From Hydnum rufescens UP504 (lineage: Eukaryota > Basidiomycota > Agaricomycetes > Cantharellales > Hydnaceae): a stretch of DNA of 64,000 bases. The notes under the pieces were generated by a model. That model saw nothing but the letters and a program-made list of their open reading frames with translations. It had not been told where the DNA came from and made no database searches. Where the stretch lies: contig MU129102.1 of assembly GCA_014904985.1 (NCBI GenBank), positions 40,829 to 104,828 on the forward strand, read 5' to 3'. A program made the translations under genes and the position numbers. This document shows, piece after piece, positions 35,323-46,668 of this stretch; positions within the stretch are counted from its first letter, which is position 1; the number at the start of each line of letters is the position of its first letter.

Positions 35323-37057
35323 CTACGCCCTACTGATACACTGGTGCCAGCCAAACCTCCCCCTACTCAACAACCATGCCCAAAGGACGCACACAATCGC
35401 CACATTGCAAAAATCAAACACCAGTGCCCCGCCAAAAATGATAGAATGGTACGTCCATGCATTCTGAGGCGTCATACCAACATGAGAGACGGCGATGGCC
35501 CAGGGTAGCATCCACGCTAGATTGGAGCCAAGGGCTTGGTACAGGAACCACCGCGGGACGGTGGCAAGGAGGATGGCGGCAAGTTGATAGTTAACGGCAT
35601 AGAAAATGTAACACCAGTCGATGGTCTGGGGAGGAAGAGGAAAAGGAAAAACCGATATGTATGAGTACGGGAAGAGAAATATGAAATAGTATTTACTGTA
35701 CCTTCCACATATGTTGAGCGATGTCTGCCACAGTCTCGGACTCGGAGAGGTAGAATGCAAAACTCTTTATGCCCGAGAAAGAAAGGAAGAGACAGAATGC
35801 AACTTCAACGAGAAGTGCGATACCGCATGAGATGAATGCGGGTCGTGTGATTTCTCCAAGGACCTCAGTGATCAGTGAAAGAGTTCGAATCCATGGTTGG
35901 TTCCAGGGGACTTACCAAGAATTTCCCTTCTCGTAGCTTTCGGCTTCTCCACCTGTGGCCCAACCTGAGCCCGCCATTGACCCCAAGCATGCCCAACGAA
36001 TGCCAAAGTCGAAGCTTCCAAAGCCTGTACGGGGACCATCACGATTCCCCACCTTATCGTATTAAAAACACCCCAAGCGGTCGCATAGTCCGATCCCATC
36101 GAGACAATACCATGAATAAGCCAGAGGTAAATAGCGTTCCTCAACCCCGATTCTACAAACGTGTACACCCCCGGTCTCACCAAGACCTTCAAAGCTCCAA
36201 AACTCCATTTTGCCCTTCCCTCGGTGCTCCTGTCTGCGCGCTGCATATTCGCAGCCACATACAGAAAATACAACAGGCCTCCTGTCGCAGCAGTCAAATC
36301 ACACGACATCCTCACTAATGCCTGGGTGTTAACCGTCGGTGTCCATTTGCCGACATGGAACCGCGAAATGGTGAGCAGATCCAGGATAATGTTGATCACG
36401 AACTTGAGGGACGATATCAGGAGTGGCACATCGGGGTGATCCAGTGCACGCGTCGCACTGGCAACTGCGACTTCCATGGCAGACGATAACGCCTCCACAG
36501 ACGATATGCGGACATAGGTCAGGCTGGCTGCTCGGACTCGGGCTGGGACAAACGCGGCGGCGAGCTTGGGGGCGCTGGCGATGAAGATGAGAGTTAGGAG
36601 GAGACCGAAGAAAGTTTGAAACGAGATCAGGGTATAGGCGAGACTTAGGCGGGAGCGAGTTGTGCGTGTTGATTTGTCGCCGAGGATGAGCCAGGAGGTG
36701 CGTGGGAGACCATCGTTGAGAACATTGGCGATGACGCCGATGTAGGTGTAGACGTCAGTGGTGGCGACAAGGCTTGAGTCAATGTTCGCTACCCAGAGTT
36801 TACTGAGGGTGCCGTAGAGGGCGGGGAGGAGGAAGGCGAAGAGATTGAAAAGGAGGGAGCCATGGTACCTGGGGATTGGAACTGAGTTGGGAGGGACTTG
36901 AAAAATGGAGGGGCTCGTACGTTCGACGATCAATGAGGCTGTGCAGTAGAGACCACTTGGTCTTGTTACCGGTGTCTAGTTCCTGCTCATCGGCGCCGGA
37001 CTCTATGGCATTCATGGGTTCATCAACAGCGATGGGATTATCTTTCGACGAGACCAT
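35323..37057 (-). CDS. MATE-like multidrug/toxin efflux transporter
   Basis: This is a polytopic membrane protein. Exon 1 is 36921-37057 from ATG ([14 protein letters not shown]), exon 2 35916-36868, exon 3 35702-35863 and exon 4 35323-35625, with introns of 52, 52 and 76 nt. Exon 2 carries most helices, such as [74 protein letters not shown] and [14 protein letters not shown]. Exon 3 carries [17 protein letters not shown], and exon 4 ends [12 protein letters not shown]. The repeated-helix layout and the internal NxxLDxxxI motif fit MATE-type antiporters. Exon 2 ends in phase 1 while exon 3 reads cleanly only in phase 0, so one boundary is wrong or one base is missing. Substrate is unknown. 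Confidence 0.65.
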
Positions 37058-37962
37058 CGTGTAACGATAAGGAGATGTGAAATGAGGGAAAAGAGATGAT
37101 TGCATTCCCTTGAATGGCATTCAGGCAAGGGGACCATAGAGAGTGAATATTCCGAGTATGGAGAGGCGTCAGCAGGACCCCAGTTGGGACCGTTGGGTAG
37201 CTCCGGTACGGTCCAGGTCCAGTACAGTCATTTTCGTTCTCGTGGCTAATTCCGGGCCGTGGGATGACTCGGCCTCGACTTGCTTCCGAAGCCATACATT
37301 TGAGACTTGAGTCGACTCGAGCAGCGACTCGTGATATATTTTATATAAATAGTTCGGATCAAGTCCTTTCCATCAGACTTGCTAGACTTGACTCAAAACG
37401 GACTTGGCTCGGCCAAGTCGGCCCAAGTCCGAGTCCGCGGCAACACTAAATTTAGCAGGCGACCAAAATTCACGTGCTGGCCCAGTGGGTAACTCACGGA
37501 ATATGCCGGTCTCTGCGTCCACTCTATGTCATCCCAATCTCCTCAGTGTTCTCCTCCTCAACCCCCTCATATGTATCACTCTTAAAAAATTCTACCCTTC
37601 CATCTTCAACCTGGTCATTGCCGGAAACGATAGGCCGTTTCCCGGCTGGTAATAAACGTTCACTCATCCTGTCTTGGGTTTTTGGGACGCCGGGATACCG
37701 CCCCATCTAGGACCCACAAGGGTCCTGGTATCACAGATGATCTATGAACATGGGGCGTAACTAGGTATCGCAGATGTTCCATGAAACATAGGACTAGGTA
37801 TCACAGGTGATCTATGAAGGTAGGGTGTACCCGGTATCACAGATGATCTATTGATGATATCTACTTAGGTCATGGATTTTGTGAGTAATAGGTGGTTACG
37901 AGACTACATTATAAGAGGAAACCACCAGTGCATCCGAGACCTTTGAACTTTCTTGAGTTCAA
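37058..37962. other. intergenic with degenerate GACTTG/GACTCG repeats
   Basis: From about 37264 to 37450 the pentamers GACTT and GACTC and their complements recur irregularly, ending in GCGGCAACACTAA. A similar shorter block ends GCGCAACACTAA at about 43267. Both lie upstream of the duplicated glycosyltransferase genes. Confidence 0.4.
37727..37865. repeat. short tandem repeat, about four units of 33-37 bp
   Basis: GGTATCACAGATGATCTATG starts at 37727 and recurs with variation at about 37764, 37797 and 37833. Units are imperfect, and the array ends near 37865. Confidence 0.65.
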
Positions 37963-39704
37963 ATGCCTAATCGAACGCGATGGTCGCTGAACTCGCCCAA
38001 GTCTTTACTGATGTTCCTGATCCCACCGCTCATTCTTGTGTTTATATGGCGGTTTCTGCCACGAACCGACGTGTTTCCCATCTACTCCAATGAAAATACC
38101 TCACTACCCCCGCTATACCCTGACCTGCAGGATGAGGAGAGACGCCTCCCTCAACATAACTTGGACCTACCTTACCCTGAAGGGCGCTCGGGTATGCGTC
38201 ATGCATTCCTTCTCGCGCAATGAGATTAATGACGTCTTGTTCAGCGAAGATGCTGCGCTTTGGCAATCAAATATGGGGGGTGAGCTTGGATTCATACCTT
38301 TGGATTCCATCCAATCTTATTATTTCGTTCAGCTTGGCTTGAACAACCAATTGCAAGAAACGTGGGCACTTAAGATAGACCCTTATTCTCGTTCACTGAC
38401 AACTCGACTAGGCTACTCAATACGTATATCGCCTATTTGGCTCAACGCACATACGTTTTCACACCCTTCACCTGGGATCTCAACAATCGACCGTTTGTTC
38501 CCATCGCCCCTGATGGTCACCTCGTGGGTTCGCCCTACAAAGTGAGACCGGCCAGGGTCCCCTTGACAGCCTACATAAACAGTCCCACTACGGGCTCCCC
38601 TTGGCCTCCTGGCGACCCTGCTCCACGATCTGTTTCAGTTGAATGGTGGGATCGTGTATGCCCAGAGTCCGAGCGTCTCCATATCAACACAGCCGTAGTC
38701 AACGCTCAGATTGGCGTGGACTTCGACAAGGACGAGGGAATCGATATCGTCGAGAAATGGGCAAAATACATTCGGAGCATTGAACACCGATGCATCAACA
38801 TATTGTTTGCGACACCTCGGATAATTGACTTCGGGTGAGTTCGAGAATATACCCCCATCATATACCTCGATGAGATGCTAATGAGCACACCCTCTCAATG
38901 AGACTCCTTGGCTCTGAGAGACTCATTTCATTGTGGTCGACGTATTCCAAATCGCCCGTTCTTACGCATTTCGCTTGGTCACCCATCGTTCTCTCCGGTG
39001 TAGAGCGGAATCTGCCTGCACTCGCTCCACGAATCAGTCAACTCACACCCTCACTTTCCGTTAATAATTTATCTCATATTCCGGGTTATTGACCATGCAC
39101 CTCCGCAGAGGGGACTATAAACGTCGTACGTTCCATCGCTTGTCATTTTACTTGATATAGCCTTAGGACCATATACCCTTCTTTCATATAGACTGCGAGT
39201 GGCTATCAACGTTTGCTAGTTTTGAGGGATGGAATCGCCTCCCCTTTCTTCCCGACCAATTCAATCCACCCTCAGACTCTGCGAGCAGGGCCCAATACGC
39301 GCTCAATCGATGCTGGATCGAGATTGACGACGTTGTGAAGAGACTCGACAAGTTACGAGAAGAGCATCCGGACGCCGACCTCAACAATATATTCGTGTCC
39401 ACGAACGGCCCAACGGAATGGCTCGAAGAGCTCAAGAAAAGACTGTGGGAAAAGGGCTGGCAATCCGTCGTCACGTCGCGGGATTTGGAACTCTCTTGGC
39501 GAGAGCAGGGAGTTGATAATGCTGTTGGTAAGTCGTCATTTAACCCAGATGAGTCGAATTGAATCTGGAACCTTTGGCGAAGATATGGAATTGGCTGCGC
39601 GGGGGGAGGTGTTCCTGGGGAATGGTTATTCCAGCTTCTCCAGTACAATTGTTCGGATACGGATGGTACGAGGGCTACCACCCAAAAATACGCGAATATG
39701 GTAA
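37963..39704 (+). CDS. O-fucosyltransferase-like type II membrane protein, copy A (one frame shift)
   Basis: The start is MPNRTRWSLNSPK followed by a signal anchor (LLMFLIPPLILVFIWRF), typical of Golgi type II glycosyltransferases. Exons: 37963-38191, 38245-38279, 38333-38361 (29 nt), 38412-38834, from 38903 to about 39131, then from about 39190, and a last exon ending in TAA 39704. Reading across introns gives MLRFGNQIWG, NNQLQETLLNTYIAYLAQRTYVF, VPLTAYINSP, LGSERLISLW, the RRGDY motif, RCWIEIDDVVKRLDKL, IFVSTNG and VDMELAARGEVFLGNGYSSF. NNQL, H-x-RRGDY and F-GNG-SSF are features of GDP-fucose O-fucosyltransferase-like folds. One base is missing near 39087, just before LLTMHLRRGDY. Donor and acceptor substrates are unknown. 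Confidence 0.6.
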
Positions 39705-40359
39705 CGACAGGGGGGGTTTATTTCCTATCTTGTCCTCTTATTCTTATACATCAAGTTTGACACATGGCTGTGGCAGGCAAAGGTCATACATATACTCGAC
39801 TTGCGATCAATACATTATTATAATACACACCAGGACTAAGTACACGATAAGGGTTTTCTCCGTACCACCTGGTAGGGCCTCTAAGACAAAGAAAGAAGAA
39901 AATAAAGAAGTAATAAGGATGATTTTTACACTTCATATCTGACCGTCAAGAACAAAGTCCCGAAAGAAGAAAAGGCACGTCTCAATGCTGCTCAGAGCCA
40001 CCGATTGCCTGGAGGATACACTTCTTCTTTCAGCAGTGGATGCTGGGCCGCCTGGCCCATGATAGCCAATGTAGTATGCGCGAGATGATTCACTGTTAGA
40101 TGTCTGACTGCCGCCTCATTTTCCAGCCTGGGGAGTAAATGCTAAATACATGAACTAGAGTTAGCAAGCACCAGGTTCCAATACAATGATCTTACTGGGG
40201 CTAGTGTCGGATCTGTTCCATCTCTAAATGGGACCACTACAAAAGGTCTCTTGGACCCATTGGCACATCGCCTGTTATGACTCTTGGGAAGACATATTGA
40301 GTGAATCATCCAGTACTAGCCGTACTACAGTAGGAGAGATATATGAAATGTATCGCTCA
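39705..40359. other. convergent intergenic region (copy A)
   Basis: No gene is seen. Parts around 40000-40330 are homologous to 45440-45780 behind copy B (CACCAGGTTC, ATCTTACTGGGGCTAG), so the spacer was duplicated too. Confidence 0.4.
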
Positions 40360-40807
40360 TTATAGCACCCAATCTGTGGATGTCGGAAGTGTCTCAAGGG
40401 GGCCGAGGCGACCCTCCATCAAATCAAGTCGATTGTTGAGCCGGTCAATGAAGAGCCTTAGAATTTGCTGCATCTCAGGCTGGAACCATGCTGGGCCATA
40501 CCTAAAGTGACATCCACAATTTCAGAAGGGACAGATATCACTGATGCAATGTCTTCCCAGACAGCGACGCTAGAAGACTACTAATGAGTACGTCACGTAC
40601 TGCGCCTCTCTAGTTGTATTATTTGCTCATATTCCATTGCATGGTAGAGCCGGCATTCACCTCCCCATTCCGATACGCCATTTCGATCTTTCGTTTGTAG
40701 TCCCTTGCGTTCATGACATCTTGTACTGAAGGGCGTGCGCGTGGCTTATGAGGGAGTGGCACAGCGCCAGTCGCTCGAGGTCGCTGAACGGGTTGAATGG
40801 CTGCCAT
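40360..40807 (-). pseudogene. small coiled-coil protein gene, copy A, frame-disrupted
   Basis: ATG 40807 opens MAAIQPVQRP, then VQDVMNARDYKRKIEMAYRNG. Comparison with copy B shows a net loss of one base near 40640; beyond it the true frame reads HAMEYEQIIQLERR up to a GTACGT donor near 40600. After the intron (acceptor near 40503) a second exon reads WFQPEMQQILRLFIDRLNNRLDLMEGRLGPLE and ends in TAA 40360. The RLxxRLxxxExRL periodicity predicts a short coiled coil. Family unknown. It is convergent with the glycosyltransferase-like gene, exactly as in copy B. Confidence 0.5.
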
Positions 40808-40949
40808 GATGGGAGAGTGCGCGGTGCGAGACATGGAATTGACGGAGGAAGCGAGTGTCGGGTAAGTGAATGCTTGAGACAAGTGGTTTCACGCGTGATA
40901 ACGAGCGGGTACCGCAAGAGCTCGTTGGAGGACCGGCTTTGCGATACCG

Positions 40950-41880
40950 GGCCACAGTGGGCGGAGGGCGTCTTGAGTTGCCTTGCCGGCTTCCTCAAAA
41001 CCATGAATGCCTGGAACAAAAGAGTGCACAAGATCTGGGCGAAAGATACCAGGTCGATTGGTTGCAAGTGCGCAGTAAATGCTAGTGGCCTTCTACTTGC
41101 TTCAAGTGCTTCCTCACGGTGGCCAAATTGCGAAGTATGTATGGAGAAGAAAGTGAGTGAGATCTGGCTGGAAGGCATCAGGTCTGTCTCAAGATGATGA
41201 GAAATACTCATGGCCTTGTCAATTGTCTTGAGCGCGTACAAAAGCGAGGTTGTGAGTGAGACCCGAGGCAAATACAGCCGGTCGATCTGCTACTAGCAGG
41301 CAATAAATGTCCTCAGTTCCCTCGGTGGCCTTGAGTCCTTCTTCATGGAGACCAAATTTCGGAGAGGGGTAGAAAGATTGCCAAAAAATCAAGCGAGATA
41401 GCAGGGGACTGATCTGCTGCTAGTGGCCAGTAGATGCTCACAGCCTCGGCTGCCTTAAGAACCTTCTCACGGCGGTCAAATGCAAAAAGATAAACGGAGA
41501 GGTTGCGGAGAGAACGTGCGAGCTCTGGGTGGAACACTCAGGTCGATCCATTGCTAACGAGCAGGAAATACTGTTGGCTTCCTCAATTGCCTTGAGCTCT
41601 TCCTTTCCGTGGCTAAGTTCAGAGAAACAGAGAGAAGGGAGCGGAGAGAATGAGCGAGGTCCGGAAGGAATACTGTACATCGGGACGGTCCATTGCTGGT
41701 GGGCGTTAAATCTTTGCCACCTCAATGGATGTGAGGGCCTCATGACTGCCAAATTCCGAAGGACAAGCGAAAAGGCTACCAAGACAGTGGGCGAGCTACG
41801 GTGGGAACCTTCTCCGTCCCTTGGATAGTTCCTTGTAGTAACCGAAGAGGCAAAGATTAGGAGAGCAGCCACGAACGGAG
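40950..41880 (-). pseudogene. decayed TPR array
   Basis: Minus-strand reading in shifting frames gives about 40-residue units of the type HPELARSLRNLSVYLFAFDRREKVLKAAEAVSIYWPLA, KTIDKAMSISHHLETDL, FGHREEALEASRRPLAF and GKEELKAIEEANSISCSLA. This is the LAxSLxNLSxxLxxLGRREEALxAxxEAVxIYRxLA pattern of kinesin-light-chain-like TPRs, common as C-terminal sensors of fungal STAND proteins. Frame changes and stops between units show decay. No NACHT or N-terminal domain remains nearby. Confidence 0.55.
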
Positions 41881-41959
41881 TGGCCGAGATGTGAGGGGAA
41901 TATATCCGGTTCCTGTATCATACAGTACGCACTAGATATATTATCTTCCGTACCAAGCA

Positions 41960-42245
41960 ATGTGTGGCTGCAGGCTTACCTTCACTTGGACCTTTGAGAT
42001 AAATGAAGGCGCAATAAATCTCTATCCAGGACCTGATCGATCGTGGATACGGAGGCCCGCTCGTTTCAGTCGAAGGCAACCGGGATTTTGTTATAAAATC
42101 TGCCAATCGGAGAAGCGTCTCGCTTTAGACGTTTGTCCCCAAACTCATTAGACGGTCGTCCCCCGACAGTATTCGGGTGGTTGAATCTGGACAAAAACCA
42201 TTAGGCATAAAGATTTAAACCTGCTGTTGAAGAATTAGCCTTTCC
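41960..42245. repeat. dispersed repeat, copy 2
   Basis: This is the second copy of the element at 34985-35265, in the same orientation. The internal hairpin is degenerate here (CTATCCAGGACC against GATCGTGGATA). Non-coding. Confidence 0.5.
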
Positions 42246-43336
42246 GCTGGGTACCTGGTACAAGCGAGCATGAGATGCATTAGGTCTAACATGAATTCTG
42301 TGGCCTGATGGATTACTTCGAGCACCGGCTTGGGTGTCTGGGGAAACTCGAATGTAATCAATATTATTTCCTCTGGCCATTGTAAAGTGGATCTCGTACC
42401 CACGGCTTTGTGTCTCCATATTGGAATGAGACGATTCAAATCACTTCCATCACCCTCTCAGATTTCAGTACCCACTCTATGGACGGCTAGAGAGCGCACA
42501 TCGAACCCGGCATGACTTCCAGGGGAAACAACGCGGCCTCGATTGGGCTGACAGCGTGCAGAGGCAGCGCATTTGCCTGATTGTCGAGATAACACAGTTA
42601 GTAGTCACTCATCTCAATGTGGAACGCACGCGTAAAATATCATTTAGATACAAGGTGGAAATAAACGTACACGAAACTGATCCAAAGCGAATTTGAAGGC
42701 CCGCGTGAAGACCCAGATATCGGGCGCAAATATTACAATGTTCGTCCTGTAGCTTTGTACAGTGGGATTTCCGCCTTTGTGCTTCGTCGGGCACTGCTGC
42801 TGGCTTCATCTTCAATGAGGCGGTCTCCGGCTCTCTATCTGTGTTCAGAAACGATACTCAGCCGAACATCATGAGGGTCGATGAGAGACTCGGTCTCGAA
42901 GACTCACCTGTCAAGCACGAGACACTCCATACTGTAAGAGCTGAGAGATCCCGATGCATCATGCGAACGGCTCCAATAGTTCCGTGGGGTAGCGGCCGTG
43001 GTATTCAAACCATCTCAAAATGTTCCCATCATGAGTAGCGGCGGTAGTGTTGCCGAAGACTCGAGTCCTTTCGGAACTTTAAAAGAAAGCTCACGGTGCT
43101 GTCATCACATCACTATTTGCCTCAGACTTATCGACTTCTATCATTTGGATCTCTTCTCTTTCATCCTACGGCAAAAAAGCCCAATGTTCGTAGTTAGCGA
43201 GAAAAAAAAGGACTCAGGACTTGACTTGACTTGACTCAATTCAGTTGAGTCAGTCGCGCAACACTAAGCGGCGGATATGTCCCATAGCGGATGTATCCGA
43301 CATGAATACTATGTACCTTAAATTTTATTCGTTCGA
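42246..43336. other. intergenic, with GACTTGACTC repeat block
   Basis: No gene is supported. A block of GACTTGACTTGACTTGACTC lies at about 43218-43237, followed by GCGCAACACTAA, as upstream of copy A. Confidence 0.4.
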
Positions 43337-45097
43337 ATGCCCAATCGAACGCGATGCTCGCCGAACTCGCCCAAGTCTTTACTGAAGTTCCTGATCCCAT
43401 TGCTCATTCTTGTGTTTATTTGGCGGTTTCTGCCCCGAGCGGACGTGATTCCCATCTACTCCAATGAAAATACCTCACTACCCCCGTTATACCCTTATCC
43501 TGCAGGATCAGGAGAGACGCCTCCCTCAACATAATTTGGACCTACCTTATCCTGAAGGGCGCTCTGGTATGTGTCATACATTCGTTCTCACGCAATGATA
43601 TCAATGACGTCGTGTTCAGCGAAGATGTTGCGTTTTGGCAATCAAATGTGGGGGGTGAGCTTGAATTCACGCCTTTAGATTCTCTCCAGTCTTAGAATTT
43701 CGTTCAGGTTGGCTTCAACAACCAATTGCAAGAAACGTGGGCATCTAAGATAGACGCCTATGATCGTTAACTGACCGCTCGACTAGGCTACTCAATACAC
43801 ACATCGCCTATTTGTCCAAACGCACATACGTTTTCACACCCTTCACCTGGGATCTCAACGATGAGCCGTTTGTTCCCATCGCCAGTGACAGTCACCTCGC
43901 GGATTCGCCGTACAAAGTGAGACCAGCCAGGGTTCCTTTGACGGCCTACATAAACAGTCCCACTACGGGCTCCCCTTGGCCTCCTGGCGACCCTGCCCCA
44001 CGATCTGTTTCAGTTGAATGGTGGGATCATGTATGCCCAGAGTCCGAGCGCCTCCATATCAACACAACCGAAGTCAACGCTCAGATTGGCGTGGACTTTG
44101 ACGAGGACGAGGGAATCGATATCGTCGAAAAATGGGTGAAATACATTCGGAGCATTGAACACCGATGCATCAACATATTGTGGGCGACACCTCGGATAAT
44201 TGACTTTAAGTGAGCGCGAGAATATGCTCCCCTCATATTTTTCAATGAAGTGCTAACGAGCACGCTCTCTCAATGAGACTCCTTGGCTCTGAGAGACTCA
44301 TTTCGCTGTGGCCGACATATTCTAAATCACCCGTTCTTACGCATTTCGCTTGGTCACCCATCGTTCTCTCCGCTGTAGAGCGGAATCTCCCCGCGCTCAC
44401 TCCACGAATTAGCCACCTCACTCGCTGGCTTTCTGTTGATAAGTTATCTCATATTCCGGGTCTATTGACCCTGCACCTCCGCAGAGGGGACTATAAACAT
44501 CGTACGTTTCATCCCCTATCGTTTGACTGTATGTAACCTTAGAGGCGTATGCCCATACCCCATTTTTTTCACATAGACTGCGAGTGGATGTCAACGTTTG
44601 CTGATTTCGAGGGATGGAATCGCCTTCCCTTTCTTCCCGACCCGTGGAATGCACCTTCAGACCCTGCGGACAGGGTCCAATACGCGCTCAATCGATGCTG
44701 GATCGAGATTGACGACGTTGTGAAGAGACTCGACAAGTTACGGGAAGAGCATTTGGACGCCAACCTGGACAAGATATTTGTATCCACGAACGGGACACCG
44801 GAATGGCTGGAAGAGCTCAAGAAAAGACTGTGGGCAAAGGGCTGGCGATCTGTCGTCACGACGCGGGATTTGAAACTCAGTTGGCAAGAGCGGGGCGTTG
44901 ATAATGCTGTCGGTAAGTGGTAATGGTAATTTAACCCAGACGGTCCTCGGATTGAATCTGGCTCCTTTGGCGCAGATATGGAGTTGGCTGCGCGGGGCGA
45001 GGTGTTCGTGGCCAATGGCTATTCCAGCTTCTCAAGTACAGTCGTTCGGATACGGATGGTACGAGGGCTACCGCCAAAAAACACGCGAATGTGGTAA
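43337..45097 (+). CDS. O-fucosyltransferase-like type II membrane protein, copy B (one frame shift)
   Basis: This is a tandem paralogue of the gene at 37963, with the same start (MPNRTRCSPNSPK), signal anchor (LLKFLIPLLILVFIWRF) and splice pattern. Here the H-L-RRGDY region is intact (GLLTLHLRRGDYKHR near 44460), but one extra base near 43498 shifts the stem region (PLYPYPAGSG instead of PLYPDLQDEE). The catalytic-type blocks NNQLQETLLN, RTYVFTPFTWDL, GSERLISLW, RCWIEIDDVVKR, IFVSTNG and MELAARGEVF are kept, with VANGYSSF replacing LGNGYSSF of copy A. The stop is TAA 45095. Copies A and B each have a single lesion at a different place; exchange between them could restore an intact gene. Confidence 0.6.
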
Positions 45098-45762
45098 TGT
45101 GGTAATGAGGAAGATTTATTCCCTATTTTGCCTCCTTATGCATGTTTCTACTGTGGCGGACGAAGAACATCCAAGGTCTTATGCATAAACTTGACTTGCA
45201 ATCAGCACAATTATAATACATGCTACTATTCTTTTGCAACATTTGGATCAGCTAGCCTATAAACTTGGGGATCTGAATATTTAGCATCGGACTCCTGGAA
45301 AGGGCCTCAAAGGCAAAGAGACAAGAAGGGAATAAAGAAGTAATAATGAAAATGTTTTTTACACTTCAGAGTACTTGTAGTGAGGGAAAATTGGATCATG
45401 AATCTCACAAGTTCCGAGAGAAGGACTTACTGTATCTTTAAGTTGCTGAAAACCACGGATTGCCCGCAGGATACGCTTTTTTCTTCCAGCTCTGGATGCT
45501 GGACCGCATCCTCCATAGTAGCCAGTGTGGTATGCGCGAGTATGATTCATGGTGAGACGATTGACTTGTGCCTCACTTCCCAGCGTGGGGAGCAAGTGCT
45601 AAGTGCATGAACTAAAGTTAGCAAGCACCAGGTTCTAACATTGACAATCTTACTGGGGCTAGCGTCGGATCCGTTCCATCTCTAAATGGGACCACTACAA
45701 AATGTCTCTTGGATCCATTGCCACACTATGCGTTATGAGTCTGGGAAATAAGATCGAGTGAA
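45098..45762. other. convergent intergenic region (copy B)
   Basis: This is the counterpart of 39705-40359. No gene is supported. Confidence 0.35.
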
Positions 45763-46413
45763 TCAGTACTTGAGCAGTACTAGCAATAATGTTACTAGGA
45801 AATACATATGAAATGTATAGCTCACCATAGCAGCGAATCTGTCTATGTTGGAAGTGCATCTCTCGAGGCCACCGAGGCAATCCTCCATTGCATCAAGTCG
45901 ACCATCAATTCCGTCAAGTCGAGTATCGATCTTGTCGAGCCGACCATCAATCGCATCCAGTCGACATTGATCGCGTCGAATTGATTATTAAGCTGATCAT
46001 TGATTGACCATAGAAGCTGCTGCATCGCAGGCTGCGCCGGAGCTATGCCTGAAGTAAACAATCCGACAGTTCTCAGAAGGGGAATAGAAATCGCTAGATG
46101 AACAGTACTAGTCTCCCCAGACAGACAACACGATGCAAACACAGAGCGTGACTGCCTAGGAAGACTACCAAATGGGTACGATTCACGAACCAGCAGCACT
46201 GGCTTGCACTATCTTGTGTTTATATTCCAGAGCATGGGCGAGAGCCTCGGCGTCAACCTCTTCTTTCCCATGCACGAATGCGATATCTCGTTCGTAGCGC
46301 CTGGCGTTCATGATGTCCGCAGCTGAAGGAGGTATATGTGGACGACGAGGGAGAGCTACCACGCCAGTCGCGGGGGGCCAAGCAACTCGTTGACTGTTTG
46401 GATTGCCTGCCAT
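45763..46413 (-). pseudogene. small coiled-coil protein gene, copy B, probable frame shift
   Basis: ATG 46413 opens MAGNPNSQRVAWPPATG, then ADIMNARRYERDIAF and HALEYKHKIVQASAAG, followed by an intron with a GTTCGT donor near 46190 and an AG near 46045. Exon 2 reads QPAMQQLLWSINDQLNNQFDAI; after a one-base loss near 45965 it continues as a regular RLDAIDGRLDKIDTRLDGI heptad series, ending near ERCTSNIDRFAAM. The RLDxID repeat is a strong coiled-coil predictor and suggests oligomerisation. It is paralogous to 40360-40807 and lies tail to tail with its glycosyltransferase-like neighbour. Function unknown. Confidence 0.5.
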
Positions 46414-46668
46414 GATAAGGGAGAGAGCGACACGGTCAGGAAAGGAGTGCGGTTGAGATTACGAGTGGTGTTTTCAGGTTTCACGTGCAAATGGCGCTCT
46501 ACCTCGCATGGATATTTTGTCACTGAATCGTCACTTCAATCATCACCAGCCCTTATATATGCAAGGAGTGGACGCAAATAGTAGGCCGGGGAATCCAAAG
46601 GGAATACATGTAGAAGTTCCATTATATCAGATAGATCCAAGCAGCCGTGTTGTACATGAAATTAAGGT

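Noticed and set aside
37727..37865. CRISPR-like array
   Set aside because: The repeats are imperfect, the units abut without unique spacers, and the host is a fungus.
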